A DNA stretch of 64,000 nucleotides from Thiotrichales bacterium. Lineage in GTDB: Bacteria; Pseudomonadota; Gammaproteobacteria; Francisellales; CACEW01. The position numbers and the translations under genes are program-made. The notes beneath the pieces are model-generated. The model did not search any database and was not told the DNA's origin. It saw only the letters and a list, made by a program, of their open reading frames with translations. Shown one piece after another: positions 45,755-52,127 of the stretch. Position 1 is the first letter of the stretch. Each line of letters begins with the position of its first letter. Where the stretch lies: the NCBI GenBank assembly GCA_947478525.1, contig CANJVU010000009.1:18374-82373 (forward strand), written 5' to 3'.

Positions 45755-47326
45755 ATGAGTGTCACCAGTTATTTAGCGCTCTACACCACCATTCTTGGAT
45801 GGCAACAGTATCAAAACCTCTGGAATATTATGACCGGCACCGGGTTGGTATACCTTCCCTTTGTCAGTATTATTCTGATGTCGACATTAAAGCCTTTCTT
45901 ATCCATGGGTGCAAAAGACTTTGCGGTCATCTCTGTCAGACGAATGTTGATACAGATATTAAGTTCGTTGATCATCATTGCGGTATGCGCCGTACCGATG
46001 ATTACGCTTGATCCGACGGTATTAACCTTTCAGCCAACCTGTAACCCTACTGCTCCCGTAGCAACCCCTGGCAATACTGGTACCACCTATGATGATGCGT
46101 TTCAGGTGCCGACCGGTGTTCAAATTCCATTATTTTGGTATCTGGTCATGGCGGTGAGCAACGGGTTTACTCAAGCGGCTAATGAAGGATTGAGTTGCGC
46201 ACCCTTGGATTATCGTGCACTTCATGCTGAGCTCAATCTGGCAACGATTCAAGATGCAAACCTCAAACAAGAAGTGGGCAACTTCTATCAACAATGCTAT
46301 GTACCTGCCTATGGTCGCTATTTGAGTGGTAATTTGTCTGCTGGCACTCAATCGCAAGTTGCCAGTATTCAAAAGCAATATGGTCAGGATGATGTCAGTT
46401 GGATGGGATCACAGGTATTCCAACAAGTACCCGGATTTTATGATTCGCTTTCGGCAACGAGTCCGGTTAATGGATTTCCCTTTGATCCCACCCGTGATCA
46501 AACCGAAGCACAAGTACCCAATCACTCTCAATGGGGCGAACCGTCCTGTAAAGACTGGTGGACTGACACAAGTAATGGCTTACATAACCAACTGTTAAAT
46601 CAGTTTCCACCAAGTTTTATTCAACAACTGTTGAGCTTGGGCAGTAGTGCCGCAGAAATGGAAGATCAATCAATTCGCCACTTAATTCAATACAACGTTT
46701 CAACGCCATTAAGTGGTTCGACACCGGATCAAGTGCGTGGTTATACGTCATTGGCTAACGATAATAATCCAATCTCTACCGCATTGTTTGATCACCTGTT
46801 GGGATCAATTGGTGTGGCGATCGCATCAGTAGTTGGATTTACGACGATTCACTTGATCGTGAATGCATTGCCAGTGATTCAAGCAGCACTGTTGTTTTGC
46901 CTGTATACGTTCCTGGCCATCGCCATGCCGTTCGCGAGTTTCAGACCCAGCTTCATCATTACTGCAGCGATAGTGATGTTCTCAGTAATTTTCTGCTCCT
47001 ACATTTGGCACCTGGTGGCTTGGTTTGATGCTCATCTGATGGAAGCCATGTTTCCACCCAGCAATTACCTGGCGATTGCCCCAGATTTCTTTGGGGTTGC
47101 AGAACACGCCACCAGTGAGATGTTCGTCAACCTGATCATTGGCGCGATGTACTTGACCTGTCCGGTGTTCTTTATGGTGGTGCTGACCTGGGCAGGGTTA
47201 CAGGCCGGTGCCGTATTTGGCGCGATTTTAGGACCCATGAGTGGCGCTGCCAATGCCGCTGGTTCTGCGGGCGGTAATGCAGCCATGGGTGCGATGAAAT
47301 CTAGTGTTGGTGCAATGGGTAGTTAA
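45755..47326 (+). CDS. TraG-like mating-pair membrane protein
   Basis: 523 residues with several transmembrane helices: an N-terminal cluster (LVYLPFVSIILMSTLKPFLS), a long periplasmic loop with conserved Cys, and a C-terminal cluster (GVAIASVVGFTTIHLIVNAL, ALLFCLYTFLAIAMPF, YLTCPVFFMVVLTWAGLQAG). This is the TraG N-terminal family used for mating-pair stabilisation in GI-type systems; the entry-exclusion C-terminal extension of F TraG is absent, as in other GI members. AAGGAGAAT precedes the ATG. Confidence 0.88.
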   Translation: MSVTSYLALYTTILGWQQYQNLWNIMTGTGLVYLPFVSIILMSTLKPFLSMGAKDFAVISVRRMLIQILSSLIIIAVCAVPMITLDPTVLTFQPTCNPTAPVATPGNTGTTYDDAFQVPTGVQIPLFWYLVMAVSNGFTQAANEGLSCAPLDYRALHAELNLATIQDANLKQEVGNFYQQCYVPAYGRYLSGNLSAGTQSQVASIQKQYGQDDVSWMGSQVFQQVPGFYDSLSATSPVNGFPFDPTRDQTEAQVPNHSQWGEPSCKDWWTDTSNGLHNQLLNQFPPSFIQQLLSLGSSAAEMEDQSIRHLIQYNVSTPLSGSTPDQVRGYTSLANDNNPISTALFDHLLGSIGVAIASVVGFTTIHLIVNALPVIQAALLFCLYTFLAIAMPFASFRPSFIITAAIVMFSVIFCSYIWHLVAWFDAHLMEAMFPPSNYLAIAPDFFGVAEHATSEMFVNLIIGAMYLTCPVFFMVVLTWAGLQAGAVFGAILGPMSGAANAAGSAGGNAAMGAMKSSVGAMGS

Positions 47327-47336
47327 GGAGAAAAAA

Positions 47337-47651
47337 ATGAAACAGATATTAGTTTTTAGTGGAACGATGCTTGCAGCCGGTGCTGCGCTGATTGGCGTTG
47401 CCTTGTGGATGATGCCACATGCGGAAGCACTGAATGATGTCAGTAGTTGTATGCATCACTACTGGTGGTTGTTTGCTCTGTGGCGCTACTGCTTTTTGAG
47501 TGCACTTATCTGGAAGTGGCCAGCCCTATGTCAGTGGCTTGGCACAAAACATCAATGGGATGAGCTAACGATTACCAAAGCGTCCAAAAAACGCTGGTGG
47601 GCGTTGGCACTCATTGTGCTGTTTGAATTAGTCGTTATCTATCGATTTTAA
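47337..47651 (+). CDS. Small membrane protein of the transfer operon
   Basis: 104 residues from the ATG at 47337 (AAGGAG upstream). Three transmembrane segments: residues 4-26, about 36-54, and a C-terminal KRWWALALIVLFELVVIYRF helix. No family was recognised. Position between TraG and the TraI_2-like gene suggests an accessory membrane role, possibly entry exclusion, which is inference. Confidence 0.7.
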   Translation: MKQILVFSGTMLAAGAALIGVALWMMPHAEALNDVSSCMHHYWWLFALWRYCFLSALIWKWPALCQWLGTKHQWDELTITKASKKRWWALALIVLFELVVIYRF

Positions 47652-47666
47652 CAACTGGAGAATCTT

Positions 47667-48563
47667 ATGATACAACGTCATCACCGTCTTGCCTTGTGGC
47701 AACTGGTCAGTATAACCAAAGAAGATTTTGAAAAGATTTACATTGGCACCGTGGATCAGTTTGAGCTGTTCATGCAGGAACAGCATCTGATTGATGCCGG
47801 TATTGAATGCGCGATCCGCGCGCTTAAAATTCGCCGTGCTTATATGCTGCCGGTGGGTGCGGATACGGAAACCTGCTACCGCCAAAACACCGCTTGGACT
47901 TATGCAGTGTTTGTCAGTGCGTTAACGCTTAACTGCTGGCAGAAAGCAGAAAAACTCAGCAGCGATAACTATGCCTTGATGATGGAATTACTACCCTCCT
48001 CCGTTCAAACATGGTTTGGGCGTTTTCCAAATATTAGAAAAATGCTGCAATTTGACCCAGTAACAATCAAAGCCAATGAAAATGTACTGGCTGAAATTAT
48101 TTATCGTGCCAAACAGATTCAGGCAAAAAATGTTGAATTAGAGAAACAAAATGCAGTACCTGATGAAAACAGTACGCTAAGTGATGCCTTATTCAACTGG
48201 ATCAATGAAAGTCTTCACACAAAAACGATGACTCTCAATCACCCCAAAGGATTTATCTATCGGGTTCAAGCTGGGATTTTTCTGATTATTCCAGACTGCT
48301 ACGAGCAATTTGCCAAACATAACCCCCGATTGTTGGAGTATTACCTGAAAGACAAACAAAATTTAGATGAGTTTATCGCTCAACTCACTGCCAATGAACA
48401 CTTTACCAAAGCCGATAAGGGATACCTACACCGTTACTTTTGGGGTGAATGGAAAGACCGATTACTTTCAGATGGATTAGTACTATCCACCCTCTCGCTC
48501 ATTTTTGGCAGTAAAGCCGTTGCACCACACCCACAACTCAACGTTGAGCTCAAAATTCGCTAG
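47667..48563 (+). CDS. TraI_2/MOBH-like protein with lost HD motifs
   Basis: 298 residues. The N-terminal half follows the TraI_2 (MOBH relaxase) pattern: ITKEDFEKIYIGTVDQFELF corresponds to the DDF-R-YLPVI-RYA-FV segment, AGIECAIRALKIRRAYMLPV to the helix after the HHH motif, and AWTYAVFVSALTLN to the segment that should end LLHDIGK. The HHH and HD residues are absent here (AIECA-region and NCWQKAEK instead). The C-terminal half (IYRVQAGIFLIIPDCYEQFA, YLHRYFWGEW) matches the relaxase C-terminal domain. So it reads as a catalytically dead MOBH relative that may still bind DNA or partners. A true relaxase would have to be elsewhere. Similarity was judged by eye. Confidence 0.6.
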   Translation: MIQRHHRLALWQLVSITKEDFEKIYIGTVDQFELFMQEQHLIDAGIECAIRALKIRRAYMLPVGADTETCYRQNTAWTYAVFVSALTLNCWQKAEKLSSDNYALMMELLPSSVQTWFGRFPNIRKMLQFDPVTIKANENVLAEIIYRAKQIQAKNVELEKQNAVPDENSTLSDALFNWINESLHTKTMTLNHPKGFIYRVQAGIFLIIPDCYEQFAKHNPRLLEYYLKDKQNLDEFIAQLTANEHFTKADKGYLHRYFWGEWKDRLLSDGLVLSTLSLIFGSKAVAPHPQLNVELKIR

Positions 48564-48572
48564 GAGAAACTC

Positions 48573-49235
48573 ATGTCTACAGAACCAAAAAAATCAACTC
48601 AAATTAAAAGCGCCAAAATCCTCCTGCATACGAGCTTGGGGGTTAAGGTGTTTACCGGAAACACCATTGGCCCAGTCGGCGTATTTAAATTTGCAGGGTT
48701 AGTGCATCGCATCTGGCAAGCAGCTGATGCAGATGACCCCTATGCTGATTTGTTTCTTCTGCGAATTTACGACTCGATTAAGCAAACCCGCAGAGAACTA
48801 CAACAGGTCGAGAATGAATACAAAAAATATTTAACCAGTGAATCTGGCGTAGCGCTTGAGCCTCTGGTTGATGAGGAACCACTGAGCATTCCCCTTCATT
48901 TCCATACCCCCTATGGTTTTATGGGCGCTTATCTACTCGCGGATTTTGACCGCTTTATAAGACTGATGATCAGCATTCGCCATTACGCGCTGATGTCTGA
49001 CAAAGAAATCTTGACCGTTGTACAGGACCTGAATCGCAAAGTTAGGCGTGCACTATCAGAACCTCTGCAATGGAAATCAACCGGCGTCACCCGGGAAGAC
49101 ATCAAACTTAAAACGGACAAGGCAGATCTTGCTCTTGCCGCAATGGGACGAATCAGTGAGGCAGTGTTATCCAAGAAAATTGCCCCGCCGTTTAGCCCCA
49201 AACCAGTGTTAAATCGTCCGCTTCTGCGATCGTGA
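48573..49235 (+). CDS. ICE protein, TIGR03761 (PFL_4669) family
   Basis: 220 residues with the family pattern: VFTGNTIGPVGVFKFAGLVH, RIWQAADADDPYADLFLLRI and a LHFHTPYGFMGAYLLADFDR segment. It is a cytoplasmic protein of unknown role that is found near single-strand binding and DNA-processing genes of GI-type ICEs. TAGGAGAAA precedes the ATG, ten bases after the upstream stop. Confidence 0.88.
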   Translation: MSTEPKKSTQIKSAKILLHTSLGVKVFTGNTIGPVGVFKFAGLVHRIWQAADADDPYADLFLLRIYDSIKQTRRELQQVENEYKKYLTSESGVALEPLVDEEPLSIPLHFHTPYGFMGAYLLADFDRFIRLMISIRHYALMSDKEILTVVQDLNRKVRRALSEPLQWKSTGVTREDIKLKTDKADLALAAMGRISEAVLSKKIAPPFSPKPVLNRPLLRS

Positions 49236-49361
49236 GGATAAGAAGTAAGGCCGCACAACCCCTGAGACAGGCACGAAGTCAGGCAACTGATTCGGGGTTA
49301 ATGGTAAGTATGGCATCTGCATAGTTATCAACTCTAATGTAAACCGTAAAAGGAGAACTAT

Positions 49362-49742
49362 ATGAAAGCTGTAAACGAAGTAACTTTAAGTGGCAACCTG
49401 GTTAGAGATTTCAAAACTTGCGAAAGCAATTTTGGATCATTTCTTGCCAACCGTATCGCCTATAACAAGCCCTACCAGGATGCGCAAGGTAATTGGCAGT
49501 CACATGCTCATTACTTTGAAGTGCAAATCCGGGCAGAGAACTTGCAACAGATCATTCGCGAGCAATCCATGCTCAAAGGTGATTTTGTTGAAATAGACGG
49601 TGCGTTGCGCTCACGTGAAGATGGCAGCGTTTTTATTAACGTTGCCAGAATTGCGCTGGTCGCTCGTAGTAAGAAAAACCAGGAACCCACAGCAGAAGTA
49701 AATGGTGATGCTGTTGAAGCAACACCAAATGCCGCTGCCTGA
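49362..49742 (+). CDS. SSB-like single-stranded DNA binding protein
   Basis: 126 residues with an OB fold of SSB type: NEVTLSGNLVRDFKTCESNF at the start, an aromatic-rich YFEVQIRAENLQQI strand and KGDFVEIDGALRSREDGSVF. It is shorter than standard SSB and lacks the acidic DDDIPF tail, ending in a Val/Ala-rich segment. Likely protects the transferred strand in the recipient. Its leader (49236-49361) has an ATAGTT/AACTAT pairing that loops out the Shine-Dalgarno, and shares AACCGTAAAAGGAGAA with the leader of the DUF6876 gene. Confidence 0.85.
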   Translation: MKAVNEVTLSGNLVRDFKTCESNFGSFLANRIAYNKPYQDAQGNWQSHAHYFEVQIRAENLQQIIREQSMLKGDFVEIDGALRSREDGSVFINVARIALVARSKKNQEPTAEVNGDAVEATPNAAA

Positions 49743-49762
49743 GTAACTTTAACTTTATGACT

Positions 49763-49817
49763 AACCCTCTGGGGGAGCAATCCCCCAAAGGGTTACTCCT
49801 TCAGTACAACAGAAGGA
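49763..49817 (+). promoter_or_regulatory. Leader structure A: hairpin plus anti-Shine-Dalgarno stem
   Basis: AACCCTCTGGGGGA (49763-49776) pairs with TCCCCCAAAGGGTT (49781-49794), one mismatch, loop GCAA. It is followed by TCCTTC (49797-49802), perfectly complementary to GAAGGA (49812-49817), which is the Shine-Dalgarno of the gene at 49827. Confidence 0.65.
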
Positions 49818-49826
49818 AATCAGAAT

Positions 49827-50174
49827 ATGAACACTGTATATGGAATCTCTACAACCGCTGGCCGTGGCCAGGTTAAAGGCTTATATCAAGTGGGCAAGGG
49901 ACTTGAACTGCACATTGCAACCTCGTTTGGTCAAGGGAATGCAGGTGTTGAAGCAAATCTCTATGCCATTTTGGAACCCGCTCAATGCAAGGCTTTTGCC
50001 GATCATTTAGCGGAGTTCTCAAAAAATAAGACGTTAGCCATCTGCTACGAAGCCGACATTGTCGGAGTAAGAACGGATACCGCACGATCGGAAGGTCGGA
50101 CGGCACCCAAACTGCATCTGGAAATCACCCTGCGGAATTTCACCGTAGAAGTGCTGAACGGCATGTGGTCATAA
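49827..50174 (+). CDS. Small ICE protein of unknown function (after leader A)
   Basis: 115 residues, no recognised domain. The sequence is beta-rich (GRGQVKGLYQVGKGLELHIA, LHLEITLRNFTVEVL), compatible with an OB-like or barrel fold, and has no membrane segment. It follows the SSB-like gene, with its ribosome site inside the second leader stem. The position suggests a role with single-stranded DNA or early establishment. Confidence 0.65.
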   Translation: MNTVYGISTTAGRGQVKGLYQVGKGLELHIATSFGQGNAGVEANLYAILEPAQCKAFADHLAEFSKNKTLAICYEADIVGVRTDTARSEGRTAPKLHLEITLRNFTVEVLNGMWS

Positions 50175-50192
50175 ATGGTCAATCATATAAAA

Positions 50193-50250
50193 CCCCAGGT
50201 GGGATCAGTTCCCACTCGGGGGCTGATTTCCACTGATTATTGAAAGGAGA
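50193..50250 (+). promoter_or_regulatory. Leader structure B: hairpin plus weaker anti-Shine-Dalgarno pairing
   Basis: CCCCAGGTGGGA (50193-50204) pairs with TCCCACTCGGGG (50210-50221), with one G-U and one A-C mismatch and a five-base loop. TTTCC (50227-50231) can pair with GGAGA (50246-50250) with one G-U. This second stem is the weakest of the five leaders. Confidence 0.55.
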
Positions 50251-50255
50251 ACTTT

Positions 50256-50636
50256 ATGAATAACGTAAACGCTTTACAGTTAAGAGGAACAGGTCAATTG
50301 CTTGACATCATTGAGCTACCAGATGAACAAGGCAGGATCGCCAACATCATCTGGCGCTCAGTAGATGGACTGTTCCAACAGGAGGTAACATTGAAGTGCG
50401 CATTTAATGCTGCCTGCAAAGTACCGTATTTCCTGTTAGACAAAGTATTACATGTTAGTAAATGTGTAATCGTCAACTTTACAGCACAACTGATCGATAT
50501 TACGGGTCTGCACAATGGGCAGACACCGGAATGTCCAAAGAACATGCTGCATGTGTTGGCACAATTGACCGAACTTAAGTTTGTTGGCTTTGCAGACTCT
50601 CTGCAAACCGATGAGCCATTAAGATTGGCCGCGTAA
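50256..50636 (+). CDS. Small ICE protein of unknown function (after leader B)
   Basis: 126 residues, no recognised domain. It starts MNNVNALQLRGTGQLLDIIE and contains several Cys (LKCAFNAACKVPYFLL, SKCVIVNFTAQL). Beta-strand-rich and soluble. AAGGAGAAC lies before the ATG. Same small-gene series as its neighbours; function unknown. Confidence 0.65.
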   Translation: MNNVNALQLRGTGQLLDIIELPDEQGRIANIIWRSVDGLFQQEVTLKCAFNAACKVPYFLLDKVLHVSKCVIVNFTAQLIDITGLHNGQTPECPKNMLHVLAQLTELKFVGFADSLQTDEPLRLAA

Positions 50637-50648
50637 CTGATGTTTAAA

Positions 50649-50708
50649 CCCGCTGGGGATGTAAAAGTCCCCAGCGGGGCTTTTGCTCTCCGGCATTATT
50701 GAAGGAGA
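50649..50708 (+). promoter_or_regulatory. Leader structure C: perfect 11-pair hairpin plus anti-Shine-Dalgarno stem
   Basis: CCCGCTGGGGA (50649-50659) pairs perfectly with TCCCCAGCGGG (50668-50678); GCTTTT follows, as in a weak terminator. TCTCC (50687-50691) is then complementary to GGAGA (50704-50708), the ribosome site of the gene at 50715. Confidence 0.68.
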
Positions 50709-50714
50709 CGTAAG

Positions 50715-51065
50715 ATGAAAACAGTAAAAGCACAAGCGAAAGGAATGAAGAATTGGCTGTTACACAACTACTCGGAAGAGCAAGTTGCGGATATATGGCT
50801 TCTGGGACCCAATGGTGAATCGGAAGACTTCATTTACCCCTGGAAATTTCGACCGTTGTACAAGAAGTTTGAGGCCGAAATCTGGGAGGTATTAAAAGAA
50901 GATGCCAATAACGCCGGGTTCAGAAGCATACTTCAGTTTATCGCCCATCTTGGTGGCGACGATAAAGTGGAATCTGTAGAGCAATTCGAGTTCATGTTGG
51001 TCTGGTACATCATTCGCCGCATCGCCCACCAGGTGGTCAACGGTGTCGCCGATGATGAAGACTAA
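50715..51065 (+). CDS. Small acidic ICE protein, paralogue pair member 1
   Basis: 116 residues, about 20 acidic against 13 basic residues. It shares with the next gene the pattern NWLLHNYSEEQVADI, LYKKFEAEIWEVLKEDA and ML-WY-I-R-AHQVV. Predicted all-helical, no known catalytic motif. The paralogue pair and leader duplication show a tandem duplication of a gene together with its leader. Small acidic proteins in such leading-region-like locations are sometimes anti-restriction or DNA-mimic factors; that is a hypothesis here. Confidence 0.7.
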   Translation: MKTVKAQAKGMKNWLLHNYSEEQVADIWLLGPNGESEDFIYPWKFRPLYKKFEAEIWEVLKEDANNAGFRSILQFIAHLGGDDKVESVEQFEFMLVWYIIRRIAHQVVNGVADDED

Positions 51066-51084
51066 CCGCTTGAGTCAAAACTTA

Positions 51085-51144
51085 CCCGCCGGGGATGTGA
51101 GTCCCCAGCGGGGCTCTTACCCTCCGGCTTAATAACGCCAGGAG
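51085..51144 (+). promoter_or_regulatory. Leader structure D: hairpin plus strong anti-Shine-Dalgarno stem
   Basis: CCCGCCGGGGA (51085-51095) pairs with TCCCCAGCGGG (51102-51112) with a single C-A mismatch. CTCCGGC (51122-51128) pairs with GCC (51137-51139) and GGAG (51141-51144), one bulged A, burying the ribosome site. Confidence 0.68.
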
Positions 51145-51151
51145 AATGAAG

Positions 51152-51493
51152 ATGAACATGGAAGCTGTAACGTTTAGAGGCTGGATGATGGAAAATTTTT
51201 CGACTGAAGAGTTGAAAGACATCAGTCAACATGGTGCCAACAATGGGTGGAAATATTTAAGCTACACCCTTGATATAGAGGCTTTGTACGATAAGTATGA
51301 GTCTGATATATGGGAAATGTTGCATGATGACGCGGTTAATTTCGGATACAAAAATGCATTCGAATTAATCGCCATACTCAGAGGTGCGAAAGATATTGAC
51401 TCATTGAGCCAATTGAAAACTCTGTTGATCTGGTATTCCGCTGAAGAAGTTGCCCATCGGGCAGTTGAAGAGTGTGAATGCGAAGAGCAATAG
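51152..51493 (+). CDS. Small acidic ICE protein, paralogue pair member 2
   Basis: 113 residues from the ATG at 51152, seven bases after AGGAG; an ATG at 51146 overlaps that site. About 23 acidic and 9 basic residues, net charge near -14, with a Glu/Cys-rich end (EECECEEQ). It aligns along its length with the previous gene (ENFSTEELKDISQHGANNG, LYDKYESDIWEMLHDDA, LLIWYSAEEVAHRAV). The strong charge supports the idea of a DNA-mimic or protein-inhibitor role, which remains inference. Confidence 0.72.
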   Translation: MNMEAVTFRGWMMENFSTEELKDISQHGANNGWKYLSYTLDIEALYDKYESDIWEMLHDDAVNFGYKNAFELIAILRGAKDIDSLSQLKTLLIWYSAEEVAHRAVEECECEEQ

Positions 51494-51527
51494 ATAACCC
51501 CGGGTGGTTTTAACCGGCCACCCTACC

Positions 51528-51594
51528 CCCTGTCGGGAGATGAAAGTCTCCCAGTGGGGACTTTTCTCCTGGCACTTAACCGTAAAAGGAGAAA
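51528..51594 (+). promoter_or_regulatory. Leader structure E: hairpin plus 8-pair anti-Shine-Dalgarno stem
   Basis: CCC (51528-51530) and GGGAGA (51535-51540) pair with TCTCCC (51547-51552) and GGG (51557-51559), with wobbles and one C-A mismatch between. TTTCTCCT (51563-51570) is perfectly complementary to AGGAGAAA (51587-51594), the ribosome site of the next gene. A further GGGTGG/CCACCC hairpin lies at 51502-51523. Confidence 0.68.
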
Positions 51595-51598
51595 TAAA

Positions 51599-52006
51599 AT
51601 GAACGATAATAAAAAACTGGCCGCATTACTTGAACTATCACGCTTTGGAGGATCAGATCGGTATTACAAGCATCCTTTGTATAGGTTGATGGTTTATACG
51701 GAAGGCGTACAGCATATGGCAGAGCATATTGGTGCTTACTGGCTTTTGGATATGATCAATTTTGATTTTTTGCCAAAGCTGTTAAGGTCAAAAATCAGAG
51801 ATACGTTTTACTGCATCCGTTTAACGGTAAGCGCAGATAAAACTGCTCGGGTGATTGTGACCAATGGAGATGATGATCATGCAATTATCAGCCGAGACGT
51901 TGACTATACGGATTTTCCGAGGGTCAGTGACTTTAAGCTGTTTTTGTGTGAAACCGTTGTTTCTGAGGGTCAACGATATATGCTGTTGTTGCCGGATGAA
52001 TATTAG
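51599..52006 (+). CDS. DUF6876-like small ICE protein
   Basis: 135 residues from the ATG at 51599, five bases after AGGAGA. The segments RFGGSDRYYKHPLYRLMVYT and EGVQHMAEHIGAYWLLDMIN match the DUF6876 pattern (GT..YY.H....L.YT.GV...AE..GAYWL.D.I) common on mobile elements. Family function is unknown. It is the last gene of the plus-strand ICE operon series and is followed by a hairpin terminator. Confidence 0.78.
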   Translation: MNDNKKLAALLELSRFGGSDRYYKHPLYRLMVYTEGVQHMAEHIGAYWLLDMINFDFLPKLLRSKIRDTFYCIRLTVSADKTARVIVTNGDDDHAIISRDVDYTDFPRVSDFKLFLCETVVSEGQRYMLLLPDEY

Positions 52007-52027
52007 TGTTCATTATAAGTTGTACTG

Positions 52028-52045
52028 GCCAGGGGAAACCCTGGC
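52028..52045. terminator. Stem-loop terminator at the end of the ICE small-gene operon
   Basis: GCCAGGG and CCCTGGC form a perfect seven-pair stem with a GAAA loop, followed by TCTCTTTC. It lies between convergent genes ending at 52006 and 52128. Confidence 0.6.
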
Positions 52046-52127
52046 TCTCTTTCATTGTTAACAATTGCCCCATGATGGAAAGCGAAAAGTTGTAGAAAAA
52101 CCACCAAAATCAAATCAAAAACTCATG

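Noticed and set aside
50649..50684. Leader C hairpin as a simple rho-independent terminator
   Set aside because: The T-run is only four bases and the other leaders lack one, while the Shine-Dalgarno complement recurs; regulation of translation fits the set better, though attenuation is not excluded.
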